From the NCBI RefSeq assembly GCF_900217815.1, contig NZ_OBMT01000012.1, forward strand, positions 1-64,000: DNA of 64,000 nt. The letters run 5' to 3'. The translations under genes were made by a program, and so were the position numbers. The stretch is from Rhodobacter maris (lineage in GTDB: Bacteria > Pseudomonadota > Alphaproteobacteria > Rhodobacterales > Rhodobacteraceae). This document shows, piece by piece, positions 17,256 to 25,756 of this stretch (position 1 is its first letter; every line of letters begins with the position of its first letter). A model generated the notes under the pieces. It searched no databases and was not told where the DNA came from. It was given only the letters and a program-made list of their open reading frames with translations.

Positions 17256-18602
17256 ATGAGCACGCATGAAGCGATCCGCCAACCGCGGTTCACCGGGCCT
17301 GCGGGCTGGGCGGCGATCCTGCCGCCCAGCCCGCCGCGGCCGGTGCTGCAAGGGGCGCAGGGCTGCGACATCGCCATCATCGGCGCGGGCTATGCCGGGC
17401 TCTCGGCGGCGCGCCGGTTGTTGCAGATCGATCCGAAGCTTTCGGTGGGGGTGCTCGAGGCCGGGCATCTGGCCGAGGGCGGCACCGGGCGCAATTCGGG
17501 CTTCATGATCGACCTGCCGCATGAGTTGACGGCCTCGGACTATGCCGCGGGCGGCGAAAGCCGTGACCGGGTGCTGACGCGGCTGAACCGGTTTGCGATC
17601 GATTTCGCGGCGGCGGCGGTGGCGGAATTTGACATCCCGGCGGGCTGGTTTCGCCGCACCGGCAAGATCAACGGCGCGGCCTCGGACGTCGGGTTGGCCG
17701 CGAACCGCGCCTATGCGGAGCATCTGGCTGCGCTGGGCGAGGCGCATGAGATGCTCGACGCGCGCGCGATGCGCGCGCTCACTGGCACCGATTATTATCA
17801 GGGCGGGCTTTTCACCCCCGGCGCGGCGATGCTGCAACCGGCAGGCTATGCGCTGGGTCTGGCGGGGGGGCTCGAACGCGCGGGGCTGCGGATCTACGAG
17901 CGTTCCGGCGTGACCCGGATCGAGACGAATGCAAGCGGCTGGACGGTCAGCACCGCGGGCGGGTCGTTGACCGCCGCGCGCGTCATTCTGGCGACGAACG
18001 GGCATCTGGAAAGCTTCGGTTTCGCCAGGGGGCGGCTCATGCATGTGATGCTGAACGCCTGCATGAGCGCCGAGATGAGCCCGGCGCAGATCCGGGCACT
18101 GGGCGGGGCGGAGGAATGGGGCCTGACCCCGGCCGATCCGATGGGCGCGACGGTGCGGCGGATCGGACCGGCGCAGGGCGGGCACCGGATCGTCATCCGG
18201 CAGGGCGCCTATTACCGCCCCGGCATGGAAACCACTCCGGCGGAACTGGCGCGGCTGGTGCGCGCGATGCGGCGCAAGTTCGACGCCCGCTTTCCGATGC
18301 TGAAGGATCTGGCCTTTGACCATGCCTGGTCGGGGCATCTGTGTCTGACGAAGAACGCCGTCACGATGATGCGCGCGCTTGAACCCGGGCTTTTTGCCGC
18401 TTGCGTGCAAAACGGGCTGGGCACCGCACGGGGCACGCTGAGCGGGATCGGCGCGGCGGAACTGGCGATGGGCCAGCGCTCGGAGATCACCGACTATTTC
18501 GGCGCCGAACCGGAGCCCACAAAACTTCCGCCACATCCATTCGACACGATCGGCGCAAACGCCTATCTTCGGCTCAAGGAATGGCAGGCCCGCCGCGAAT
18601 GA
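17256..18602 (+). CDS. FAD-dependent amine oxidase/dehydrogenase, DAO family
   Basis: A 448-residue flavoprotein of the D-amino acid oxidase/PuuB/OrdL family. The dinucleotide motif GAGYAGLSAARRL lies near residue 40, followed by GGTGRNSGFM, which is typical of gamma-glutamylputrescine oxidase-like proteins. A C-terminal segment (ACVQNGLGTARGTLSGIGAAEL) matches the FAD-domain closure. Members oxidise primary, secondary or N-methylated amines to imines or aldehydes. No PuuA-type glutamine synthetase is present, so the gamma-glutamyl putrescine route is not complete here. The ATG at 17256 with GAGGGA before it is preferred over a TTG at 17244 that overlaps the upstream stop. Confidence 0.87.
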   Translation: MSTHEAIRQPRFTGPAGWAAILPPSPPRPVLQGAQGCDIAIIGAGYAGLSAARRLLQIDPKLSVGVLEAGHLAEGGTGRNSGFMIDLPHELTASDYAAGGESRDRVLTRLNRFAIDFAAAAVAEFDIPAGWFRRTGKINGAASDVGLAANRAYAEHLAALGEAHEMLDARAMRALTGTDYYQGGLFTPGAAMLQPAGYALGLAGGLERAGLRIYERSGVTRIETNASGWTVSTAGGSLTAARVILATNGHLESFGFARGRLMHVMLNACMSAEMSPAQIRALGGAEEWGLTPADPMGATVRRIGPAQGGHRIVIRQGAYYRPGMETTPAELARLVRAMRRKFDARFPMLKDLAFDHAWSGHLCLTKNAVTMMRALEPGLFAACVQNGLGTARGTLSGIGAAELAMGQRSEITDYFGAEPEPTKLPPHPFDTIGANAYLRLKEWQARRE

Positions 18603-18622
18603 AACCCCGGGAAAGGAGTGCG

Positions 18623-19552
18623 ATGGCCCCCGTCAGACGTCGTCATCTGCCCTCTCTCGGTGCCTTCGCCACGTTTGAAGTGGCGGCCAAGCATCTGTCC
18701 TTCACGCTGGCTGCGAAGGAATTGAACGTGACGCAAGGCGCGGTCAGCCAGCAGATAAGGCTTCTGGAAACCGCGCTTGAGACGCCCCTTTTCATCCGCA
18801 AGCACAATGCGCTTGATCTGACCGAGGCGGGCAAGGCGCTCTTTGCCTCGGTCACGGTCGGGCTCGATGCGATTGCCGATGCGGTGGCTGCGATCTCGGG
18901 CGGGACCGAGCCGCAGCAGGTCACTGTCTCGGCCACCGACGGCATGGCGCGGTTCTGGCTCAAGCCGCTGATCGACAGTTTTCGCGCCCTGCACCCCGAG
19001 GTGGGCTTCACCATCCTCGCCTCGGATGCCGATGACACTTTGCGCAACTATGCGCAGGTGGACATCGCGCTGATCTGCGGCAACGACCGGTGCGAGGTCG
19101 GCGAGCAGGTGCATTTCCTGTTTCCCGAACTGGCACAGCCGGTCTGCGCGCCCGCCTATCTGGCCGCGCATGGGCCCTTTGAGACGGTCGAAGTCTTTAA
19201 TCAGATCAATCTTTTGCACCTACATGACAGCCATTGGAACGCCGATGCGATCGGCTGGCAGCCGCTGGGCTGGACGGAATGGTTTCGCGCCAATGGCGGG
19301 GTCTGGGCCAAGGCGCCCTCGAGCCTGATCACCAACAAGGTCGGTCTTTTGATCGAGGCGGCGCTGGTGGGCGAAGGCGTGATGCTGGGCTGGCACCACA
19401 TGGTGCGTCGCCATATCGAGGCGGGCGAACTGGTCTTTGCCCATCCCGGCACGATCGGCGCGGGGCGCGGCAATTTCCTCAACTGCCGTCAGGCGGCGTT
19501 GCGCCGCCCCGCCGTCGCGCGTTTCGTGGCGCATCTGCTGGCGGCGCTCTGA
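18623..19552 (+). CDS. LysR-family transcriptional regulator, GcvA-like
   Basis: The 309-residue protein has an N-terminal winged helix (LPSLGAFATFEVAAKHLSFTLAAKELNVTQGAVSQQIRLLE), a short linker helix and a co-inducer domain with ITNKVGLLIEAALVGEGVMLG near the end. The SLxAFxxFE opening and VTQGAVSQQ recognition helix place it in the GcvA subgroup, which controls amino acid and amine metabolism genes. It begins 20 bases after the oxidase stop with AAAGGAG as ribosome-binding site; an alternative ATG overlapping the oxidase stop at 18599 would add 8 residues. It probably regulates the catabolic genes or the transporter operon downstream. Confidence 0.9.
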   Translation: MAPVRRRHLPSLGAFATFEVAAKHLSFTLAAKELNVTQGAVSQQIRLLETALETPLFIRKHNALDLTEAGKALFASVTVGLDAIADAVAAISGGTEPQQVTVSATDGMARFWLKPLIDSFRALHPEVGFTILASDADDTLRNYAQVDIALICGNDRCEVGEQVHFLFPELAQPVCAPAYLAAHGPFETVEVFNQINLLHLHDSHWNADAIGWQPLGWTEWFRANGGVWAKAPSSLITNKVGLLIEAALVGEGVMLGWHHMVRRHIEAGELVFAHPGTIGAGRGNFLNCRQAALRRPAVARFVAHLLAAL

Positions 19553-19793
19553 ACCCTTCTTGCAATAGTTTCCCTTATGCCGCGCCGCACGAAAAACTCG
19601 TTTGCGGGCAGATGCGAGGCTGACGGATACTTCTGGAATTCCGGGCAACCGGAGCGCCGGTGAGACATCAGAAGCTCTTCGGCACGGGAGATGAAACAGA
19701 GCAAATCGACGCTATCGGTCCCGCCGCAGCCCTGCGCCGCGCGATCCCGGCTGCGCGTCAGATTTGTTCGGAAATGACCAACAGGAGAGCGAG

Positions 19794-20645
19794 ATGCGGA
19801 AGTTTCTGGGTGCGATCTGCACGGCGGCGATGGTGATGGGCGGGGCTGGCGCGGCGCTGGCCGAGGGCAAGGTGATCCATATGGGCACGATGTCCTGGGA
19901 AGACCTGACGCCGATCACCGGCATCACCAAGAAGGTGCTGGAAGACAAGGGCTACACCGTCGAGGTGACCGAGTTTTCCGAATGGGGCATCGCCTTTGCC
20001 GCGATGACGCGCGGCGACATCGACATCATGGCCTCGCAGACCGATTACGTCGCGCATGATTACTGGACCAAGAACATGACCGCGCTGGAAAAGATCTCGC
20101 CGGTCTCGCACGGGCTCTATCAGGCCTTTGCGGTGCCCTCCTATGTCGATATCGCCTCGATCGAGGATCTCAATGCCAATGCCGACAAGTTCGGGGCGAA
20201 GATCATCGGCATCGAACCCGGTTCGGGGCTGATGCGCGATGCGGCGACGGCGGTTGAGGATTACGGTCTGGATCTGGAACTGGTCGAAGGCTCGACCGGG
20301 GCGATGACGGCGGCGCTGAAATCGGCGGCCGACCGCAAGGACTGGATCGTCGTCACGGTCTGGACGCCCTCGTGGATGATGCTGAAATACGACCTGAAGT
20401 TCCTCGCCGATCCGAAGGGCGTCTTCCCCGGGCCGCAAAGCTACTACTGGGTCGGCGCGAAGGGCTTTTCCGCCGCCAACCCGGCCGCGCGCGAGGCGAT
20501 CGCCAGCGTCTATGTGCCGCTTGAGGACATCACCGCGATCAACGCGGCAGTGAATGATGGCAAGACGATGGATCAGGCCGTGGCCGACTGGCTGGCCGCC
20601 CATGCCGATCTGGTGTCGCGTTGGGAAGACATCAAGGCCGAATGA
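19794..20645 (+). CDS. Glycine-betaine-type ABC transporter substrate-binding protein
   Basis: The 283-residue protein has a Sec signal peptide (MRKFLGAICTAAMVMGGAGAALA) and an OpuAC/ProX fold. Aromatic residues that could build a cation-pi cage for a quaternary amine are in MSWEDLTP, YWTKN and VWTPSWMMLKYDLKFL, the last being a hallmark of betaine and choline binders. An AGGAGA ribosome-binding site lies 7 bases before the ATG. It leads a four-gene transporter operon, and its 240-base upstream region probably carries the promoter. Likely ligands are betaine, carnitine, stachydrine or related compounds; which one cannot be read from sequence. Confidence 0.87.
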   Translation: MRKFLGAICTAAMVMGGAGAALAEGKVIHMGTMSWEDLTPITGITKKVLEDKGYTVEVTEFSEWGIAFAAMTRGDIDIMASQTDYVAHDYWTKNMTALEKISPVSHGLYQAFAVPSYVDIASIEDLNANADKFGAKIIGIEPGSGLMRDAATAVEDYGLDLELVEGSTGAMTAALKSAADRKDWIVVTVWTPSWMMLKYDLKFLADPKGVFPGPQSYYWVGAKGFSAANPAAREAIASVYVPLEDITAINAAVNDGKTMDQAVADWLAAHADLVSRWEDIKAE

Positions 20646-20712
20646 ATTCCACCGGCCCGGGGGCGCCCCTGCCTGCGGGCCGTTCAATTCCTGCGCGCGA
20701 AAGACCATCGGC

Positions 20713-21777
20713 ATGACGCAAGACCCCTCTGAAATCCTCATCGACTGCCGCGATGTCTGGAAAGTTTTCGGCGAACGCGCCGAAGACGCGATCGCGGCGA
20801 TCCGCACGCACGGCGCGGGCAAGCGCGAGGTGCTGCGCGATTTCAACTGCGTGGTCGGCGTGGCCGAGGCCAGCTTCCAGATCCGCAAGGGCGAGATCTT
20901 CTGCATCATGGGGCTGTCCGGCTCGGGCAAATCCACCCTTGTCCGGCTGCTCAATCGCCTGATCGAGCCTTCCTTGGGCGAAATCTCGATCCGCGGCCGC
21001 AACATCTCGCAGATGAACCGCAAGGATCTGCGCGCGCTCAGGGCGCATGAGATCGGCATGGTGTTTCAGTCGGTGGCGCTGATCCCGGGCCGCACGGTGC
21101 TCGACAATGCCGCCTTCGGGCTGGAGGTGCAGGGCGTTGCGCGCGCCGAACGCCACCGCATCGCGCTGGATGCGCTGGCGCGGGTGGGGCTGTCGGACTG
21201 GGCCAATCACTTGCCGAAGCACCTCTCGGGCGGGATGCAGCAGCGCGTCGGGCTCGCCCGCGCCATCGCCTCCGACCCCGGCATCATCCTGATGGACGAA
21301 CCGTTTTCGGCGCTTGACCCGCTGATCCGTCGGCAATTGCAGGACGAATTCCGGCAACTGACCAAATCCTTGGGCAAATCCGCCGTCTTCATCACCCATG
21401 ATCTCGACGAGGCGATACGGATCGGCGACCGGATCGCGATCATGAAAGACGGGATGATGATTCAGATCGGCACCGCCGAAGAAATCGTGCTGCACCCGGC
21501 CGATGCCTATGTGGCGGAATTCGTCGCCGGAATTTCGCGGCTGCATCTGGTCAAGGCGCATTCGCTGATGCTGCCGCCCGGCGCTTATGCCGGTCCGGTC
21601 GAGAAACTGGCCCGCACCGCGCCCGAGGCCGACGTGCAGGCGCTGATCGATCTGGTGCTGGCCGCGCCCGAACAGGCGGTAGCGATTGCCGAGGGCGAGA
21701 CGCTTTTGGGCGTCGTGACCGCCCGCACCCTGTTGCAGGGCATCCGCGGCGAAGACGCCGATCAGAAGGCGCAGTAA
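20713..21777 (+). CDS. ProV/OpuAA-like ABC transporter ATPase
   Basis: This 354-residue ATPase has Walker A GLSGSGKST, Q-loop MVFQSVALIPG, signature LSGGMQQR, Walker B IILMDEPFSALDP and the switch His in FITHDLDEA. The long N-terminal insert before Walker A and the MVFQ-type loop are typical of quaternary-amine importers. The C-terminal 70 residues correspond to the regulatory tail, which looks short for a tandem CBS pair. The start at 20713 (MTQDPSEIL) is preferred because the longer frame runs through the preceding gene. Confidence 0.92.
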   Translation: MTQDPSEILIDCRDVWKVFGERAEDAIAAIRTHGAGKREVLRDFNCVVGVAEASFQIRKGEIFCIMGLSGSGKSTLVRLLNRLIEPSLGEISIRGRNISQMNRKDLRALRAHEIGMVFQSVALIPGRTVLDNAAFGLEVQGVARAERHRIALDALARVGLSDWANHLPKHLSGGMQQRVGLARAIASDPGIILMDEPFSALDPLIRRQLQDEFRQLTKSLGKSAVFITHDLDEAIRIGDRIAIMKDGMMIQIGTAEEIVLHPADAYVAEFVAGISRLHLVKAHSLMLPPGAYAGPVEKLARTAPEADVQALIDLVLAAPEQAVAIAEGETLLGVVTARTLLQGIRGEDADQKAQ

Positions 21778-21778
21778 G

Positions 21779-22636
21779 ATGGCATGGCGTGACGGCATCA
21801 AGGCCTTCGATGCGGCCATCGACGCGGGCATGGTCTGGATTTCCAGCCATGGCAACGAGGCCTTCGCGCTTTTGCGCGGGCTGCTGGAGGGCGGCTTCGG
21901 CGCGATCCTGTGGCTCTTGGCCGAACTCCCGTTCTGGGCGCTGGCGGGCATGGTGGGGGCGCTCGGTTGGCGGTTGCTGGGGGCGCGCTTCGGGGCCTTT
22001 GCCACGGCAAGCCTTGCGCTTTGCGCCGCGCTCGGGCTTTGGACCGAGACGATCGAGACACTGGCGCTGGTTCTGTCGGCAACGACGATGGCGGTGCTGA
22101 TCGGCGGCGGCATCGGCGTTTTCGCCGGGCTATCGCCACGGCTCGCGCAGGTGCTTGATCCGGTGCTGGACCTGATCCAGACCCTGCCGCCCTATCTTTA
22201 CCTGCTGCCTGCCATCGCCTTTCTGGGCTATGGTCCGGCCACCGCCATTCTGGCCACCTTCATCGTCGCGGTGCCGCCCACGGTGAAGCTGACCGCGCTT
22301 GGCATCTCGCGCACGCCCGTCGAGTTTCTGGAACTGGGCGCGGCCTCGGGCGCCAGCGGCTGGCAGGTCTTTGCCAAGATCCGCCTGCCCTTCGCGCTGG
22401 CCTCGATCATGGCCGGGGTGAACCAGAGCCTGATGATGGCCTTTGGCATGGTCGTCATCGCCGGCATCGTCGGCTCGGGCGGGCTTGGGCAAACCATCTA
22501 TGCCTCGGTGCGCACGCTCGACATCGCCCGTTCGGTCGATGCCGCCATCGCCATTGTCGTCCTGACCATCGTGCTTGACCGCCTGAGCCAGACCGCCGCC
22601 CGCCCCCAAGGCCAGCAAAAGGAGATCCGCACATGA
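21779..22636 (+). CDS. ProW-like ABC transporter permease, first subunit
   Basis: A 285-residue inner-membrane protein with about six hydrophobic helices. The LGLWTETIETLALVL segment and the EAA-loop region (ELGAASGASGWQVFAKIRLP) are characteristic of glycine betaine importer permeases. The ATG lies one base after the ATPase stop, and the 3' end overlaps the second permease by four bases (ATGA). Confidence 0.9.
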   Translation: MAWRDGIKAFDAAIDAGMVWISSHGNEAFALLRGLLEGGFGAILWLLAELPFWALAGMVGALGWRLLGARFGAFATASLALCAALGLWTETIETLALVLSATTMAVLIGGGIGVFAGLSPRLAQVLDPVLDLIQTLPPYLYLLPAIAFLGYGPATAILATFIVAVPPTVKLTALGISRTPVEFLELGAASGASGWQVFAKIRLPFALASIMAGVNQSLMMAFGMVVIAGIVGSGGLGQTIYASVRTLDIARSVDAAIAIVVLTIVLDRLSQTAARPQGQQKEIRT

Positions 22637-23454
22637 GCGATCCGCTGTTTTCCCCCGGCACGCTGATCGCCGCGGGTCTCGACTGGCTGAACACCCACGG
22701 GCATGGCGTTTTCGCGCTGATCGGGGGCGCGGCAGAGGCGGTGCTCGATGGCGCCGAGACGGCGCTGCGCCTGCCGCCCGCCTGGGCCTTCATCGGCGCG
22801 GTCACGGCGCTGGCACTTTGGGCCTTTGGCGGGCGCATGGCGCTTTTGGCGGCGGTGTCGCTGGGGCTCTGCCTTGCGGCGGGGCTTTGGAAACAGGGGA
22901 TGCAGACGATTGCGCTCGTCTCCGTTTCGGTCACGGCGTCTGTGGCGCTGGCCTTTCCGCTTGGCCTTCTGGCCGCGCGGCGGCCGCGGCTGGAACGGGC
23001 GCTGCGCCCGGTGCTCGACATCATGCAGACGGTGCCGCCATGGGTCTATCTGATCCCGGCGGTGATGATCTTCAGCCTCGGCAAGGTGCCCGCGCTGATT
23101 GCCACCGTCGTTTACGGCATCCCGCCGATGCTGCGCATCACCACGCTTGCGTTCAAGGAAGTCCCGCATGAGCTGGTGGAACTGGGGCAAGCCTCGGGCG
23201 CGACCCCGCTTCAAGTGCTGAGCAAGCTTGAAATCCCCGCGGCCCGCAAGACGCTGCTGGTCGGGCTGAACCAGACGATCCTTTTGTCGCTGGCCATGGT
23301 GGTGCTGGCCGGTCTTGTCGGCGGCGGCGGTCTGGGGGCAGAGGTGACGCGCGGGCTGACCCGGATGGAGATGGGGCTTGGACTGCGCGCGGGTCTCTCG
23401 ATCGTCGCTGTTGCCATCTTCCTTGATCGCATGTCACGCAGGGCGCTGGAATAA
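22633..23454 (+). CDS. ProW-like ABC transporter permease, second subunit
   Basis: A 273-residue permease with the same topology and a similar EAA loop (ELGQASGATPLQVLSKLEIPAA). Both permeases share an LWxxxxxTxALV motif, so they are paralogues that probably form a heterodimer, unlike E. coli ProW. It overlaps its partner by four bases and is followed after 15 bases by the AraC-type regulator. Confidence 0.9.
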   Translation: MSDPLFSPGTLIAAGLDWLNTHGHGVFALIGGAAEAVLDGAETALRLPPAWAFIGAVTALALWAFGGRMALLAAVSLGLCLAAGLWKQGMQTIALVSVSVTASVALAFPLGLLAARRPRLERALRPVLDIMQTVPPWVYLIPAVMIFSLGKVPALIATVVYGIPPMLRITTLAFKEVPHELVELGQASGATPLQVLSKLEIPAARKTLLVGLNQTILLSLAMVVLAGLVGGGGLGAEVTRGLTRMEMGLGLRAGLSIVAVAIFLDRMSRRALE

Positions 23455-23469
23455 ACGCCCGGAGCGACG

Positions 23470-24537
23470 ATGACCGATTCTGCGCCCTTGGTGCCGCTTG
23501 GCGCCGCTTTCTTCCCGGTCAAAACCCCGGGCGAGACCCGCAAATACGCCTTTCTGCTGGTGCCGGGGTTCACGCTTTTGGCCTTTTCCTCGGCGGTGGA
23601 GCCGTTGCGCATCGCCAATCAGCTCTCGCAGCAGCCGCTTTATCAATGGCGGCTGCTGTCGGAGGAGGGTCAGGCGGTGGCCTCGTCTTCGGGGATTTCG
23701 GTCTGCACCGATGACGATCTTGCGGCGCTGCCGCGCGACACCCGGCTCTTTGTCTGTTCGGGCAATCCGGCCAGTGCCGCCGCCGCGCCGCCGGTGGTGG
23801 CGATGGTCAGCCGCCATGCCCGCTTTGGCGGCACCGTGGGCGGCATTTGCACCGGCGCCGTGGCGCTGGCCGAGGCGGGGCTCTTGGCGAACACGCCCTT
23901 CACGCTGCATTGGGAAAACCAGCCCGCCTTTTGCGAGGCCTTTCCCGATCTCTCGCCCAGCCCGACGATGTTCGAGATCGCGCCACGGGTGATGACCTGC
24001 GGCGGCGGGGCCGCCTCGACCGACATGATGATTGCGCTGATTGCCGCCGATCACGGCGCGGAATTTGCGGCGATGGTGTCGGAAATGTGCCTGCGCAAGG
24101 TGATGGTCGGGGTCGATGCGGCGCAGCGTTCGGCGCTTTCGGTGTTGATCCGCTCGCGCAATCCGGGGCTGATCGCGATGGTGGCGCGGATGAAGGCGCA
24201 TCTGGAAGACCCGCTGCCGCTGACCGAGCTGGCGCGGCTTTCAGGCTATTCGCGCCGTCATGTGGAGCGGATGTTCCTGTCGGTTCTGGGCGAAACGCCG
24301 GGGGATTTCTATCGCGGGCTGCGGCTCGACCATGCGCGCAATTTGCTCTCGACCACCGATATGCCGCTGATCGAGGTGGCGGTGGCTTGCGGCTTTGGCA
24401 GCGTGGCGCATCTGTCGCGCAGCTTCCGCGCAAGGTTCGGCATCGCCCCCACCAAATTCAGCCGGGGCCTGCGCGGCGGTCCTGAACCTGCCCAGATGCG
24501 CCGATCAACCAGCCGTCCCAAGCAGCCGGAAAGCTGA
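23470..24537 (+). CDS. GlxA/GbdR-type AraC-family regulator
   Basis: The 355-residue protein joins a DJ-1/PfpI-like domain (residues about 25-215, with GGICTGAVALAEAGLL containing the elbow Cys) to an AraC-type double helix-turn-helix (about 235-335: LARLSGYSRRHVERMFLSVLGETPGDFYRGLRLDHAR, then EVAVACGFGSVAHLSRSFRARFG). Regulators of this class include GbdR, CdhR and SouR, which respond to glycine betaine, carnitine and sarcosine in Pseudomonas. Its position at the end of the transporter operon suggests it senses the imported amine or a breakdown product. This is a second regulator in the cluster besides the LysR protein. Confidence 0.88.
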   Translation: MTDSAPLVPLGAAFFPVKTPGETRKYAFLLVPGFTLLAFSSAVEPLRIANQLSQQPLYQWRLLSEEGQAVASSSGISVCTDDDLAALPRDTRLFVCSGNPASAAAAPPVVAMVSRHARFGGTVGGICTGAVALAEAGLLANTPFTLHWENQPAFCEAFPDLSPSPTMFEIAPRVMTCGGGAASTDMMIALIAADHGAEFAAMVSEMCLRKVMVGVDAAQRSALSVLIRSRNPGLIAMVARMKAHLEDPLPLTELARLSGYSRRHVERMFLSVLGETPGDFYRGLRLDHARNLLSTTDMPLIEVAVACGFGSVAHLSRSFRARFGIAPTKFSRGLRGGPEPAQMRRSTSRPKQPES

Positions 24538-24619
24538 GCCAAGCCGCCTCCAGACAGCTTGGCTTGCGTTCGCCGCGCGGATTTGGTCTCGCACCAACAA
24601 GGCTGCGCGCCGCGTTGTT

Positions 24620-25642
24620 TTACGCCTCCACCTGCAAAAGGGTCTTGATCGCGCGGCGTTCGTCCATCGCGCGGTAGCCCTCCTCCACCTCCGCGATGGG
24701 CAGCACCAGATCGAAGACCTTGCCCGGGGCGATCCGGCCCGCCAGCACCCTGTCCATCAGATCGGGCAGGAAGCGGCGCACCGGGGCGGGGCCGCCCAGC
24801 ATCCGCTGCTGCTTGAAGAACATCTGCTGACCGTCGAAGCTGACGCCATGCGGCACGCCGACATAGCCGATCGAGCCGCCGGGACGGCACACGCCCGTCG
24901 CCTGCGCCATCGACCCGACGGTGCCCACCGCCTCGATCACCGAGGCCGCACCGATGCCCCGGGTCAGCTCCAGCACGCGCGCGATCCCCTCTGCACCGCG
25001 TTCGGAAACGATGTCGGTGGCGCCAAACTCCAGCGCCAGTTGTGACCGCGCCGCATGCCCGCTCATCGCGATGATGCGTTCCGCGCCCAATTGTTGCGTC
25101 GCCATCACCCCCATCAACCCGACCGCGCCATCGCCCACCACGACCACCGTTCCGCCTTCGCGCACATCGGCCGCCACCGCACCATACCAGCCGGTTCCCA
25201 GCACATCCGACACCGCCAGCATATGCGGGATCATCGCGGCATCGGGCATCTCCTTGGTGGCAACCAGCGTGCCATCGGCCAAGGGCACGCGGGCATAGGG
25301 CGCCTGCGCGCCGGTCATGAATTCGCGCCTCTCGCACGACGATTGAAAGCCGAACTGGCAATGCGGGCAGGTGTTGTCCGAAAGGCAAAAGCTGCCCACG
25401 ACGAACTGGCCGGGTTTGACGGAGCGGACCTCAGAGCCCACCTCGACCACGACGCCGCAATATTCGTGGCCCATGTGCATCGGCGCATCGATCGGGTTTG
25501 CGCCGCGATAGGGCCAAAGGTCCGAGCCGCAGATGCAGGTGGCCGCCAGCTTGATGATCGCATCGGTGGGTTTGAGAATTTTCGGATCCTCGACACGTTC
25601 ATAGCGAACGTCGCCGGGGCCGTGCATCACGGTTGCATACAT
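24620..25642 (-). CDS. Zinc-dependent alcohol dehydrogenase, MDR family
   Basis: A 340-residue medium-chain dehydrogenase. ICGSDLWPY carries the first catalytic Cys, GHEYCGVVVEVG the zinc His-Glu pair, and CPHCQFGFQSSC three Cys of the structural zinc site with one more nearby. The Rossmann motif is VVGDGAVGLMGV. The start at 25642 (MYATVMHG) has AAGGA upstream; a longer frame to 25681 has no ribosome-binding site. It is divergent from a LysR gene, with a palindrome between them, so that LysR protein probably controls it. The alcohol or aldehyde substrate is unknown. Confidence 0.9.
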   Translation of the reverse strand: MYATVMHGPGDVRYERVEDPKILKPTDAIIKLAATCICGSDLWPYRGANPIDAPMHMGHEYCGVVVEVGSEVRSVKPGQFVVGSFCLSDNTCPHCQFGFQSSCERREFMTGAQAPYARVPLADGTLVATKEMPDAAMIPHMLAVSDVLGTGWYGAVAADVREGGTVVVVGDGAVGLMGVMATQQLGAERIIAMSGHAARSQLALEFGATDIVSERGAEGIARVLELTRGIGAASVIEAVGTVGSMAQATGVCRPGGSIGYVGVPHGVSFDGQQMFFKQQRMLGGPAPVRRFLPDLMDRVLAGRIAPGKVFDLVLPIAEVEEGYRAMDERRAIKTLLQVEA

Positions 25643-25721
25643 CTTCTGTCCTTTCTTACGGGGCATCCGGCCCAGCGGCATGGGCGCAAGCTAGGGGTTT
25701 TCCGTCCCGACGATAATGCGC

Positions 25722-25740
25722 TAGACCGGTATTGGGTCTA
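25722..25740. promoter_or_regulatory. LysR-type operator between dehydrogenase and regulator genes
   Basis: TAGACC (25722-25727) and GGTCTA (25735-25740) form a perfect inverted repeat with a 7-base spacer, fitting the dyad expected of LysR regulators and lying 17 bases before the regulator start. Confidence 0.6.
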
Positions 25741-25756
25741 TCTTCGGGGAAGATGA

